DNA of 64,000 nt from the NCBI RefSeq assembly GCF_016462545.1, contig NZ_JAEMTA010000001.1, positions 258,668 through 322,667 of the forward strand. The letters are read 5' to 3'. Positions 38,326 to 47,264 of the stretch are shown in pieces; within the stretch, counting starts at the first letter, position 1; the number at the start of each line of letters is the position of its first letter. Below the pieces are notes generated by a model. The model was not told where the DNA came from and ran no database searches. It saw nothing but the letters and a program-made list of their open reading frames with translations. The stretch is from Mycolicibacterium sp. (GTDB taxonomy: Bacteria > Actinomycetota > Actinomycetes > Mycobacteriales > Mycobacteriaceae). A program made the position numbers and the translations under genes.

Positions 38326-39954
38326 ATGTCGGCACGTCAGCTCGACGCCATCGCCCTGCAGGAGTGGGCCCACGCAGCCGTCACGCACCTCATATCTCGC
38401 ACCGACGAGATCAACAGGCTCAACGTGTTCCCCGTCGCCGATGCGGACACCGGCACCAACATGCTGTTCACCATGCGCGCCGCGGGCGCCAGGACCGAAG
38501 TGCTCCGCGGGGCCGACGTGACCGACGTCGCCGCCGCTCTCGCCGAGGGCGCTCTGCAGGGGGCCCGCGGCAACTCCGGGGTGATCCTCTCGCAGATCCT
38601 GCGTGGGCTGGCCGACGTCACCGCCGGGGCCGCCGAGGAACGCGGCGGTGTATTGGCCGACATCGACGGGCCCTTGTTGGCCTCCGCGCTGAGACACGCC
38701 GTGGTGCTGGCCGACGCGTCGGTCGGCGAGAGTGTGCCAGGAACCATCGTCTCGGTTCTCGCGGCCGCCGCAAGTGCCGCCGAGGATGCCGCGGCGGAGC
38801 GTGCGGACGTCGCCGAGGTCGTCGCGGCCGCATCGGAAGCGGCGGTGGTCGCGCTCGAGAGGACCCCTCAACAACTCGACGTGCTGGCCGACGCAGGCGT
38901 GGTCGACGCGGGCGGGCGAGGACTTCTGGTCCTGCTCGACGCACTGAGCGCCACCCTCACCGGGCACGCTCCGCACCGCGCGACCTATGAGCCCTCGGGT
39001 GCGACCGCGGGCTCCGCGGAGGTCTCGGTGGTTGCGCCGCCGCAGTTCGAGGTCATGTACCTCCTCGACGGCTGCGATCATGCGGGTCTCGAGTTGCTCC
39101 GCTCGCGCCTCGAGGAGCTGGGCGAGTCGGTCACCATCGCCGCATCGGGCACCGATGGCCGCTACTCCGTCCACGTCCACGCCGACGACGCAGGCGGCGC
39201 CATCGAGGCGGGCCTGGGCGTCGGGGCTCCCAGCCGCATCCAGATCACCGCCTTGACCGGAATGGGCGGACATCCGTCTGGCGGGTGGACCCGCGACCGT
39301 GCGGTGCTGGCGATCGTCGACGGCGACGGCGCAAAGGCGCTGTTCGAGGGCGAGGGCGCACATGTGTTGTGTCAGGACGCCGACGCAGCGATCAGTGCCA
39401 AGCAGCTGCTGCGGGCGCTCGTCGATGCCGGTGCCGCGCAGATCATGGTCCTGCCCAACGGCTACGTCGCCGCCGAGGAATTGGTCGCAGGCTGCACCGC
39501 GGCGATTGGATGGGGTATCGACGTCGTGCCGGTGCCCGCGGGCTCGATGGTGCAGGGGCTCGCTGCGCTGGCCGTGCACGACGCCGCCCGGCAGGCCGTC
39601 GACGACGGCTACACCATGGCGCGTGCCGCCGCTGGCGCCCGACGCGGATCGGTACGGGTGGCCGAGGAGGAGGCGCTGACGTGGGCGGGGACCTGCGATC
39701 CCGGTGACGGCCTTGGCATTTCGGGCGACGAGGTGCTGATCGTCGGAAAGGACGTGACCGCGGCGGGCGCCGGCCTGATCGATCTGTTGCTCAGCTCGGG
39801 CGGCGAGCTGGTCACCGTCCTGACGGGCGAGGGCGTCGACCCGGCAGTGGGCGCCGCGCTCCAGGATCACGTGCATCAGCACCACCTCGGCGCCGAGTTG
39901 GTGACCTACCACACGGGCCATCGGGGCGACGCGCTGCTGATCGGGGTGGAATAG
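38326..39954 (+). CDS. DAK2-domain protein, FakA-like
   Basis: The 542-aa protein has an N-terminal DAK2/DhaL kinase domain (INRLNVFPVADADTGTNMLFTM with the metal-binding aspartates, ALQGARGNSGVILSQILRG, and AGVVDAGGRGLLVLLDAL). A DegV-like C-terminal part follows (VMYLLDGCDHAG; ILPNGY-type block as IMVLPNGYVAAEE; TGEGVDPAVGAAL). This is the FakA architecture, the kinase of fatty-acid phosphorylation systems that works with a FakB binding protein; no fakB gene is nearby. AAGGAGAGG lies upstream of the ATG at 38326. In M. tuberculosis H37Rv the equivalent is, as I recall, annotated as two pieces (Rv2975c/Rv2974c). recG follows after 30 bp. Confidence 0.87.
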   Translation: MSARQLDAIALQEWAHAAVTHLISRTDEINRLNVFPVADADTGTNMLFTMRAAGARTEVLRGADVTDVAAALAEGALQGARGNSGVILSQILRGLADVTAGAAEERGGVLADIDGPLLASALRHAVVLADASVGESVPGTIVSVLAAAASAAEDAAAERADVAEVVAAASEAAVVALERTPQQLDVLADAGVVDAGGRGLLVLLDALSATLTGHAPHRATYEPSGATAGSAEVSVVAPPQFEVMYLLDGCDHAGLELLRSRLEELGESVTIAASGTDGRYSVHVHADDAGGAIEAGLGVGAPSRIQITALTGMGGHPSGGWTRDRAVLAIVDGDGAKALFEGEGAHVLCQDADAAISAKQLLRALVDAGAAQIMVLPNGYVAAEELVAGCTAAIGWGIDVVPVPAGSMVQGLAALAVHDAARQAVDDGYTMARAAAGARRGSVRVAEEEALTWAGTCDPGDGLGISGDEVLIVGKDVTAAGAGLIDLLLSSGGELVTVLTGEGVDPAVGAALQDHVHQHHLGAELVTYHTGHRGDALLIGVE

Positions 39955-39984
39955 GCATGCTGGGCGAGCGAAGCGACGGGGTGG

Positions 39985-42237
39985 GTGAACGTGGTTGCGC
40001 TGACTGACAGGCTCGACCGCGTCATCGGCGCCAAGTCCGCCGGACCGCTCGAGGAACACTTCGGCATCCGCACCGTCGACGACCTCCTGCGGCACTATCC
40101 GCGCAGTTACAGCCACGGGATGTCGGTGCTCGAGGAGGACTGGGAGCCTCCGCTGGAGGGGGAGCACGTCACCTTCGTCGACGAGATCCTGCGCGCGGAC
40201 GTCCGCTGGACCAACCGGCAGCCCAAGCGCGAATTCCTGGTCGTCACCCTCGCCAATCGCAGACCCAAGGTCACGGCCACCTTCTTCAACGCCAAGTTCT
40301 CGAAGAAGATTCTGACCGTCGGCACCCGGTTGATGCTCTCCGGAGAAGTCGGATTCTTCAACGGCACGATGCAATTGACGCACCCGGCGTTCCTCGTCCT
40401 GGAGGGCGCGGGTCAGGGCAAGGGCAGCAAGTCGCTGGCGAAGATCGCCGAGACGTCGAAGCAGGCCGACGGTGAGGTGCTGCTCTCGGCGTTCGAGCGG
40501 GACTTCTTCCCCATCTATCCGGCGTCGGCAAAGGTGCAGAGCTGGGACATCTACGCATGCGTCCGCCAGGTCCTGGACGTCCTGGATCCGGTCGACGATC
40601 CGCTTCCCGAATCGCTGCGGTCCCACTGGGATCTGCCGTCGGAGGACGAGGCGTTGCGTGACATCCACCTGGCGGAGCGTGAAGCGGATCGGGAGCGGGC
40701 CCGCGACCGGCTGGCCTTCGACGAGGCCGTCGGTCTGCAGTGGGCACTGGTAGAACGCAGGCATGGTGCGCTGAGCGAGACTGGTCCCGCCGCACCGCTG
40801 CGACGCGACGGGTTGGCAGCCGCGCTGGGACGGCAGCTGCCGTTCGAGCTCACCGCCGGTCAGGACGAGGTCCTCGAGGTGTTGACCACCGAACTCGGCG
40901 ACACCAAGCCGATGCACCGGATGCTGCAGGGTGAGGTGGGCTCGGGAAAGACCATCGTCTCCCTGCTGGCCATGGCGCAGATGGTCGACGCTGGTTACCA
41001 GTGCGCCCTGCTCGCCCCGACGGAAGTCCTTGCTGCCCAACATGCTCGGTCCATCCAGCAGGTACTCGGACCGCTCGCGATGGCAGGTCAGCTCGGTGGA
41101 CCCGAGCATGCGACCAGAGTGGCGTTGCTGACCGGCTCGATGACCGCGCCGCAGAAGCGTCAGGTGCGCGACCTCGTGGCGGGCGGTGAGGCGGGCATCG
41201 TGGTCGGCACGCACGCGCTACTGCAGGACGCGGTCGAATTCCGCAACCTCGGCATGGTCGTCGTCGACGAACAGCACCGCTTCGGCGTGGAACAGCGGGA
41301 TCGTTTGCGGGCCAAAGCCGTTGACGGCATCACCCCGCACCTGCTGGTGATGACGGCGACGCCGATCCCGCGCACCGTCGCGCTGACGGTGTACGGCGAC
41401 CTGGAGACCTCGGTGCTGCGCGAGCTGCCACGCGGTAGGCAACCGATCGCCACCAACGCCATCTTCATGGGGGAGAAGCCCGCCTGGGTGCAACGGGCCT
41501 GGCAGCGGATCGTCGAGGAGGTCCGCGCCGGCAGGCAGGCCTACGTCGTCGCATCCCGCATCGACGAGAACGACGGCGGCGGCAAGGGTTCGGGCAAGAA
41601 GTCGGCCGCCAAGGAGTCCGGCCCGCCGGCCGCCACGGTCGTCGACCTGTTCGAACACCTCGGCAACGGCCCGCTTCGAGGCCTGCGCCTCGGTCTGATG
41701 CACGGCAGACTCTCCGGTGACGAGAAGGACGCCGTCATGACCGCGTTCCGCGCGGGTGACGTCGACGTGCTGGTGTGCACCACCGTCATCGAGGTCGGTG
41801 TCGACGTGCCCAACGCGACGGTCATGTTCGTGATGGACGCCGACAGGTTCGGCATCAGCCAATTGCATCAGTTGCGGGGACGCATCGGCCGCGGTGAGCA
41901 TCCCAGCCTGTGTCTGCTGGCCACCAACCTGCCGGAGGGCTCCAAGGCCGGTGCGCGGCTGAAGGCCGTCGCCTCCACCCAGGACGGGTTCGTGCTCGCA
42001 GACCTCGACCTCGAGGAGCGTCGCGAGGGCGACGTCCTCGGCCACAGTCAGTCCGGCAAGCCCATCACGTTGCGACTGTTGTCCCTGGCCGAGCACCGCT
42101 CGATGATCGAGGCCGCGCGGGCGTTCGCCGAGTCGGTATACGAATCCGATCCCAGGTTGCTCGAGCATCGTGGAATCGCCTTGCTCGCAGCGCCATTCGC
42201 CGAGACCGAACGCGTCGAGTTTCTGGACAAGGCGTGA
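39985..42237 (+). CDS. recG: ATP-dependent DNA helicase RecG
   Basis: The 750-aa enzyme reverses stalled forks and branch-migrates Holliday junctions. The wedge/OB domain is at about residues 60-160. The SF2 helicase core has Walker A GEVGSGKT, the DEQH box (VVVDEQHRFGVEQRDRL), TATPIPRTVALTVYGD, and motif VI in QLRGRIGRGEHPS. The C-terminal RecG region is complete. A lysine/glycine/serine-rich insertion (GGGKGSGKKSAAKES) lies between helicase lobes. GTG codons at 39985 and 39991 could both start it. The stop overlaps the next gene by 4 bp. Confidence 0.96.
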   Translation: MNVVALTDRLDRVIGAKSAGPLEEHFGIRTVDDLLRHYPRSYSHGMSVLEEDWEPPLEGEHVTFVDEILRADVRWTNRQPKREFLVVTLANRRPKVTATFFNAKFSKKILTVGTRLMLSGEVGFFNGTMQLTHPAFLVLEGAGQGKGSKSLAKIAETSKQADGEVLLSAFERDFFPIYPASAKVQSWDIYACVRQVLDVLDPVDDPLPESLRSHWDLPSEDEALRDIHLAEREADRERARDRLAFDEAVGLQWALVERRHGALSETGPAAPLRRDGLAAALGRQLPFELTAGQDEVLEVLTTELGDTKPMHRMLQGEVGSGKTIVSLLAMAQMVDAGYQCALLAPTEVLAAQHARSIQQVLGPLAMAGQLGGPEHATRVALLTGSMTAPQKRQVRDLVAGGEAGIVVGTHALLQDAVEFRNLGMVVVDEQHRFGVEQRDRLRAKAVDGITPHLLVMTATPIPRTVALTVYGDLETSVLRELPRGRQPIATNAIFMGEKPAWVQRAWQRIVEEVRAGRQAYVVASRIDENDGGGKGSGKKSAAKESGPPAATVVDLFEHLGNGPLRGLRLGLMHGRLSGDEKDAVMTAFRAGDVDVLVCTTVIEVGVDVPNATVMFVMDADRFGISQLHQLRGRIGRGEHPSLCLLATNLPEGSKAGARLKAVASTQDGFVLADLDLEERREGDVLGHSQSGKPITLRLLSLAEHRSMIEAARAFAESVYESDPRLLEHRGIALLAAPFAETERVEFLDKA

Positions 42238-42935
42238 GAAGACTCATCTGGCTGATCGTGGCGGTGGTACTGGCCATCGTGGTCGCCGTTCAGGTCACCA
42301 TGGCCAGTGGTCGAGCCAGCCGGTTCGTCGCCGACGCCGAAATGCCCACCGTGGCACCCGGTGTCGACGTCCTCGCCGGCATCGCCCTGATCCCGGCGCG
42401 GGTGCGCGGGCACGACTATCGCCGTGCCGCGTTCGGCGACGCCTGGACCGACGACACCACCGCACCCGGCGGGCACAACGGCTGTGACACCCGCAACGAC
42501 ATCCTCGATCGTGACCTCGTCGAGAAGACGTTCACGGCGATCTCGCGCTGTCCGACGGCGGTCGCCACCGGCACGCTGTACGACCCGTACACGAATGACG
42601 TGATCGCATTCACCAGGGGCAATCAGATCGGGGCGGTCGTGCAGATCGACCATCTCGTCCCGCTGGCACTGGCGTGGGACCTCGGCGCCAGGAACTGGAC
42701 CGACGAGATGCGGCGACGGTTTGCCAACGATCCGGCCAACTTGCTTGCGGTGCAGGGCAGGGCCAATCAGGACAAGGGTGACGCCGAACCGGCCGACTGG
42801 ATGCCGCCCAACCATGCCTTCTGGTGCCAGTACTCCGTGCAGTTCGCCGCCGTGCTGCGCGGCTACGCGCTGCCGATCGATGACAGGTCCGCGGTGGTGC
42901 TGCGCGACGCCGCGTCGACCTGCCCTCTCGCCTAG
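42234..42935 (+). CDS. Secreted or membrane-anchored HNH (GmrSD-type, DUF1524) nuclease-like protein
   Basis: The 233-aa protein has an N-terminal signal/anchor helix ([20 protein letters not shown]). An extracytoplasmic domain follows, with the DUF1524-type HNH core: [19 protein letters not shown], then [19 protein letters not shown], giving the H...N...N...K pattern. It matches M. tuberculosis Rv2972c. Related Gram-positive proteins are exported nucleases, and activity is inferred only. It overlaps recG by 4 bp (GTGA) and the convergent reductase gene by 4 bp (CTAG). Confidence 0.88.
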   Translation: MRRLIWLIVAVVLAIVVAVQVTMASGRASRFVADAEMPTVAPGVDVLAGIALIPARVRGHDYRRAAFGDAWTDDTTAPGGHNGCDTRNDILDRDLVEKTFTAISRCPTAVATGTLYDPYTNDVIAFTRGNQIGAVVQIDHLVPLALAWDLGARNWTDEMRRRFANDPANLLAVQGRANQDKGDAEPADWMPPNHAFWCQYSVQFAAVLRGYALPIDDRSAVVLRDAASTCPLA

Positions 42936-43771
42936 GGGCCGGTGTAGGTGGCCGGGTCGGGTCGGAAGCGCGTGCCCTCATCGAGTGCGTTGAGCGCGTC
43001 CATGTGCTCGGCCGCGAGCTCGAACTCGAACACGTCCGCATTCTCGACGATGCGCGCCGGCGTGGCCGAGCGGGGGATGACCACGTTGCCGAGCTGCAGG
43101 CTCCACCTGATCAACACCTGCGCGGGCGACTTGCCGTACTCGGCGGCCACCGACGTGACGGTCGGGTTGTCGAGCAGACGCCCGACGCCCAGCGGTCCGT
43201 AGGCCTCGGTGACGATGTCGTGTTCGGCGTTGGCCGCGCGCATGGCGGCCTGATTCAGCAGCGGATGCAGCTCGATCTGGTTGATCGCCGGCGCGACGTA
43301 GGACAGCTCGACGACGTTGGACAGGTCTTCGGCGGAGAAGTTGCAGACACCGATCGACTTGGCGAGTCCGTCCTCCCTGAGCTTGAGCAGACCGCCCCAG
43401 CTGTGCATGTAGGCACCGGCGTCGCCGCCGGGCCAGTGGATCAGGTACGCGTCCACGTAATCGGTGCCAAGCCGCTCGAGGCTGGCATGGCACGCGTCCA
43501 TGGCTGCCCGAAAACCCTGGTCGGCCGTGGCGAGCTTGGTCGTGAGGAAGATCTCGGCGCGCGGGATCCCCGACGCGGCGACGGCTCTCCCCACGGCCGC
43601 CTCGTTCCCGTAGGCGCTGGCCGTGTCGATCAGTCGGATGCCGATCTCGAGCGCGGTCGAGACGGCGCGTTCCGTCTCGTCGTCCGACAGCTCGCCCACG
43701 CCGATGCCGAGCGCGGGGATGCTGTTGTCGTCGTTGAGTCCCACATTGGGGATCGCTGCCGCCGAAGTCAT
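42932..43771 (-). CDS. Aldo/keto reductase (first of a tandem pair)
   Basis: The 279-aa AKR protein has the catalytic tetrad: Asp in [12 protein letters not shown], Tyr in the same block, Lys in [11 protein letters not shown], and His in [15 protein letters not shown]-binding segments near the C-terminus ([12 protein letters not shown]) are present. It is close to M. smegmatis AKRs and to M. tuberculosis Rv2971. Members reduce dicarbonyls such as methylglyoxal. It follows the second AKR gene by 5 bp on the same strand. Confidence 0.92.
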   Translation of the reverse strand: MTSAAAIPNVGLNDDNSIPALGIGVGELSDDETERAVSTALEIGIRLIDTASAYGNEAAVGRAVAASGIPRAEIFLTTKLATADQGFRAAMDACHASLERLGTDYVDAYLIHWPGGDAGAYMHSWGGLLKLREDGLAKSIGVCNFSAEDLSNVVELSYVAPAINQIELHPLLNQAAMRAANAEHDIVTEAYGPLGVGRLLDNPTVTSVAAEYGKSPAQVLIRWSLQLGNVVIPRSATPARIVENADVFEFELAAEHMDALNALDEGTRFRPDPATYTGP

Positions 43772-43776
43772 GTCGC

Positions 43777-44634
43777 CTACCCTGCGAAGTTGAAGGTTCG
43801 TGGATCGGGACCCAGTCGTGTTCCGTCGTCCAGCGAGGCGATGGACGCCATGTCCTGCTCGCTGAGCTCGAAGTCGAACACGTCGAAGTTGCTCGCAATC
43901 CTGTCGGGGTTCACCGATTTCGGGATGACGATATTACCGAGCTGGACGTGCCACCTAATCAGCACCTGCGCTGGCGTTTTTCCGTGCGCGTCGGCAACGG
44001 AGGTCACGGTCGCATTCTCCAGCAGTGAGCCTTGCCCCAACGGGCTCCACGCCTCGGTGGCGATTCCCAGGCGCGCGTGCAGCTCTCGCAGCTCAGCCTG
44101 GGGGAGCAGGGGATGAAGCTCGATCTGATTGACCGCGGGCACGATTCCCGTCTCGTCGATCAAGATCGTCAGATGCTCGGGTTCGAAGTTGCTCACGCCG
44201 ATCGAGCGAACACGGCCCTGATCCCGCAGGTGGGCAAACGCCCGGAACGTCTCGACGTAGGCGTTTACCTCGGGCATCGGCCAGTGGATGAGGTAGAGGT
44301 CGAGGTGGTCGAGCCCAAGCTTCTCCAAGCTCTCGTCGAACGCGCGCAGCGTCTTGTCGTATCCCTGCTCGGCATTCCACAGCTTGGTCACCACGTACAC
44401 GTCGTCGCGTGCGATGCCCGCAGACTCGGCGGCCGCGAGGGCCAGGCCCACCTCGGTTTCGTTGCCGTACGCCGCGGCCGTATCGACGTGCCGATAGCCT
44501 GCGTCCAGTGCGGCACTGACGGCCCGCTCGGTATCGCCCGCGGGGGTTTGCCACACGCCCAACCCGATGGCGGGTACAGAATGACCATCGTTCAGCGTGA
44601 TCGAGGGAGCCGAAGGGCTCGAAGGAGAAGCCAT
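43777..44634 (-). CDS. Aldo/keto reductase (second of the pair)
   Basis: The 285-aa paralogue has Asp and Tyr in [13 protein letters not shown], Lys in [12 protein letters not shown], and His in [12 protein letters not shown]. Cofactor-binding segments [16 protein letters not shown] ([15 protein letters not shown]) are intact. It is as similar to the first AKR as expected for an old duplication. The start at the ATG 44632-44634 (MASPSSP) has no clear Shine-Dalgarno sequence. It shares a CATG with the opposite lipN start. Confidence 0.9.
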   Translation of the reverse strand: MASPSSPSAPSITLNDGHSVPAIGLGVWQTPAGDTERAVSAALDAGYRHVDTAAAYGNETEVGLALAAAESAGIARDDVYVVTKLWNAEQGYDKTLRAFDESLEKLGLDHLDLYLIHWPMPEVNAYVETFRAFAHLRDQGRVRSIGVSNFEPEHLTILIDETGIVPAVNQIELHPLLPQAELRELHARLGIATEAWSPLGQGSLLENATVTSVADAHGKTPAQVLIRWHVQLGNIVIPKSVNPDRIASNFDVFDFELSEQDMASIASLDDGTRLGPDPRTFNFAG

Positions 44635-45772
44635 GACGAGAAGTCTGCCAGCCCAGGTTCCGTCCGCGGGACACGCCGCGGTGGTGTCGCATGGTGAGGT
44701 CGGCCGGCCCGGGCGCACACGACTAGCGGCTCTCAATGCCTCTAGCGGCGTGATGCTGCGTCTCCTTCCGCACCTGCCCGACCCGGTCAAGCGCGTCCTG
44801 CTCGGACGTCGCACCGTGACGATCGACGGCAACACCCTCGACACGACGCTGCAGTTCATGCTCGCCGCGCAGCGTTCGGCGGGCGTGAAGGGATTGGTCG
44901 CGAGCAGTGACGTCGTGGTGGCGCGGTCCCAGCTGCGGAAGCTCTCGGCGATGATCGACGCCGGCATCTCCGTCGGTGTCAGGGATCTGTCGATCCCGGG
45001 TCCGGCGGGCGCGATACCGGTCCGGCACTACACCCCGGTCAACACTCAGGGCTCCGAACCGCTGCTCGTCTTCTTCCATGGCGGCGGCTTCGTCGTCGGG
45101 GATCTCGACACGCACGACGACCTGTGCCGCCTGATGTGCCGCGACGCCGGGGTGCACGTCCTGGCGGTCGACTACCGCCTCGCGCCGGAGCATCCGGCGC
45201 CCGGCGCCATCGAAGACTGTTACGCCGCCTACCGGTGGGCGCTGGAGCACGCCGCCGAACTCGGTGCCGACCCGTCGCGGGTGGCCGTCGGCGGCGACAG
45301 CGCGGGCGGCAACCTCTCGGCGGTGGTGTCTCGGCTCGCTCGCGACGAAGGGATCGCGCTGCCCGCGCTGCAGTTGCTGCTCTATCCGGCCACCAACTTC
45401 GCGGGTGACACCAGGTCGAAGACGCTGTTCGCCGACGGGTTCTTCCTCACCAAGATGGACATGGACTGGTTCCGCGACAACTACCTGGCCGGTTCGGTGC
45501 TCGACGTCGACGATCCGCGGATCTCGCCGCTGCTGGCCGATGATCTCTCCGGGCTGCCTCCGGCATTGGTGCTGACCGGCGGCTTCGACCCGCTGCGCGA
45601 CGAGGGCAATCAGTACGCGGACGCCCTTGCCGCGGCGGGCGTCGCAGTCGATCACCGGCAGTTCGGGCCGCTGGTGCACGCCTTCGCCAATTTCTTCCCG
45701 CTCGGGGGCGCCAGCGCGACCGCCACGGCGGAGGTCGTCTCGGCGCTGCGGGCACACCTGAGCCGGGTCTGA
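44633..45772 (+). CDS. lipN: LipN-type esterase/lipase (HSL family)
   Basis: The 379-aa protein belongs to the hormone-sensitive-lipase group of alpha/beta hydrolases. The oxyanion-hole motif is HGGG at 149-152. The nucleophile Ser is in GGDSAGGNLSA (about 223). The Asp is in TGGFDPLRDEG, and the His in PLVHAFANFFPLG. The N-terminal cap is about 130 residues. It matches M. tuberculosis LipN, which prefers short-chain esters. AAGGAG lies 5 nt before the ATG. Confidence 0.9.
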   Translation: MTRSLPAQVPSAGHAAVVSHGEVGRPGRTRLAALNASSGVMLRLLPHLPDPVKRVLLGRRTVTIDGNTLDTTLQFMLAAQRSAGVKGLVASSDVVVARSQLRKLSAMIDAGISVGVRDLSIPGPAGAIPVRHYTPVNTQGSEPLLVFFHGGGFVVGDLDTHDDLCRLMCRDAGVHVLAVDYRLAPEHPAPGAIEDCYAAYRWALEHAAELGADPSRVAVGGDSAGGNLSAVVSRLARDEGIALPALQLLLYPATNFAGDTRSKTLFADGFFLTKMDMDWFRDNYLAGSVLDVDDPRISPLLADDLSGLPPALVLTGGFDPLRDEGNQYADALAAAGVAVDHRQFGPLVHAFANFFPLGGASATATAEVVSALRAHLSRV

Positions 45773-45794
45773 CGGGGCGGCCGCGCGCCGCCGG

Positions 45795-45800
45795 TACCCT
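45795..45800 (+). promoter_or_regulatory. -10 element giving a leaderless dsbA-like transcript
   Basis: TACCCT ends 6 nt before the GTG at 45807. Inferred. Confidence 0.45.
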
Positions 45801-45806
45801 AGTGCG

Positions 45807-46604
45807 GTGGCCACGAAATCCAAGAAGACCGCCAGCTACGACTTGAAGGCTGCCGACCGCAGGCGCAACGTGATGATCCAGGTCGGACTCACCGCGATCG
45901 TGGTCATCTTCGCCGTCGTGCTGGTGGTCTACATCGTCACCTCCGGCAGCAGCAAGCCCACGGGCGGCGAGGCGAAGTCCATCCGCGTGGCCACGAGCAA
46001 CGTGGTCACCAAGGAGGGCACCACCGAGCCGAAGGCCGTGCTGTCGCTCTACGAGGACTTCCTCTGCCCGGTCTGCGGCAACTTCGAGCAACAGTTCGGC
46101 CCGACGGTGAACAAGCTGATCGACAGCGGTGCGGTGGCCGCCGACTTCTACATGGTCGCGATCCTGGACCGGCCGTCCAACCAGAACTACTCGTCGCGCT
46201 CCGGAGCGGCGGCGTACTGCGTGGCCGACGAGGACACCACCCCGGACAAGCAGGCGTTCCGCCGGTTCCACGCGGCGATGTACGCCCAGCAGCCGAGTGA
46301 GACGGGAACGACGTTCCCCACCAACGCCCAACTCATCGAGACCGCGCGTCAGGCAGGCGTGGCCGGCGGCGTCGCGGATTGCATCAACAACGGCCGTTAC
46401 GTGGACATGGTCGACGGTCTCGCCGCTGCGACCACCGTCACCGGCACTCCGACGGTGCGGATCAACGGCGAGGACTACAAGTTCTCCACGCCCGACGCCC
46501 TGGTCGCCAAGATCAAGGAGATCGTCGGCGACGTGCCCGGCCTGAGCACCGCCCCCGCGGCGCCCGCTCCCACCCCGGCGGCAGCGGGGCCGAAGCCGCG
46601 GTGA
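45807..46604 (+). CDS. DsbA-like membrane-anchored thiol oxidoreductase
   Basis: The 265-aa protein has one membrane helix (VGLTAIVVIFAVVLVVYIV, about 26-44). A DsbA-like thioredoxin domain follows, with active site CPVC (C87, C90), preceded by LSLYEDFL. The cis-Pro is in TGTPTVRINGE. A second cysteine pair (AAYCVADE and VADCINNG) probably forms the structural disulfide known in the M. tuberculosis Rv2969c protein. It oxidises exported proteins and is re-oxidised by the VKOR encoded next, whose start overlaps its stop by 4 bp. The C-terminus is an Ala/Pro-rich tail. Confidence 0.93.
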   Translation: MATKSKKTASYDLKAADRRRNVMIQVGLTAIVVIFAVVLVVYIVTSGSSKPTGGEAKSIRVATSNVVTKEGTTEPKAVLSLYEDFLCPVCGNFEQQFGPTVNKLIDSGAVAADFYMVAILDRPSNQNYSSRSGAAAYCVADEDTTPDKQAFRRFHAAMYAQQPSETGTTFPTNAQLIETARQAGVAGGVADCINNGRYVDMVDGLAAATTVTGTPTVRINGEDYKFSTPDALVAKIKEIVGDVPGLSTAPAAPAPTPAAAGPKPR

Positions 46605-47230
46605 GCGTCACCGCGACGAACGAGACCGCACCCGCCGCGCCTGCGGGTGACGGCTCATCCGGCCGGGTGTCACGTCCGAGCGCGCTGTGGATCCTGATTG
46701 CGGGCGCCGTCGGCCTGACTGCAGCGATGACGCTGACGATCGAGAAGATCGAACTGCTGATCGACCCGGCCTACGTGCCGTCGTGCAGCATCAACCCCGT
46801 GTTGTCCTGCGGGTCGGTGATGGTCACGCCGCAGGCCTCGGAATTCGGCTTTCCGAACTCGCTCATCGGCGTCGTGGCGTTCTCGGTGGTGGTGGTCACG
46901 GGAGTGCTGGCGGTGTCGAGAGTCGTTCTGCCCCAGTGGTTCTGGACCGGTCTCGCGGTGGGTACGCTGCTGGGCGTCGGGTTCGTGCACTGGCTGATCT
47001 ACCAGAGCCTGTATGTCATCGGCGCCTTGTGCCCGTACTGCATGGTGGTGTGGTCGGTCACGGTACCGCTGTTCGTGGTGGTGTCGTCGATCGCGCTTCG
47101 ACCCTTGGCGGGCAACGGGTTTGCGCGGTTCCTCCACCAGTGGCGTTGGTCGCTGGTCGTGCTCTGGTTCACCGCGATCATCCTGCTGATCCTGGCCCGC
47201 TTCTGGAACTACTGGTCCACGCTGATCTAG
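46601..47230 (+). CDS. VKOR-family disulfide oxidoreductase
   Basis: The 209-aa integral membrane protein has about five helices. The periplasmic-side loop cysteines are C62 and C70 (SCSINPVLSC). The active-site pair by the quinone is C144 and C147 (CPYC). It re-oxidises the DsbA-like protein and passes electrons to menaquinone, the bacterial counterpart of DsbB. The cysteine spacing matches M. tuberculosis VKOR. The GTG overlaps the upstream stop (GTGA). Confidence 0.94.
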   Translation: MSVTATNETAPAAPAGDGSSGRVSRPSALWILIAGAVGLTAAMTLTIEKIELLIDPAYVPSCSINPVLSCGSVMVTPQASEFGFPNSLIGVVAFSVVVVTGVLAVSRVVLPQWFWTGLAVGTLLGVGFVHWLIYQSLYVIGALCPYCMVVWSVTVPLFVVVSSIALRPLAGNGFARFLHQWRWSLVVLWFTAIILLILARFWNYWSTLI

Positions 47231-47253
47231 GCCGGACCGGGTCGGCTGCGAGT

Positions 47254-47259
47254 TAAGGT
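47254..47259 (+). promoter_or_regulatory. Possible -10 element of pca
   Basis: TAAGGT ends 5 nt before the GTG at 47265, which is slightly short for a leaderless start. Inferred. Confidence 0.3.
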
Positions 47260-47264
47260 AGCGC

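Noticed and set aside
38275..41214. 979-aa open frame on the minus strand
   Set aside because: It is the antisense shadow of the DAK2 and recG genes. High GC keeps antisense frames open; it has no recognisable domains and is rich in His, Arg and Gly as expected for a shadow.
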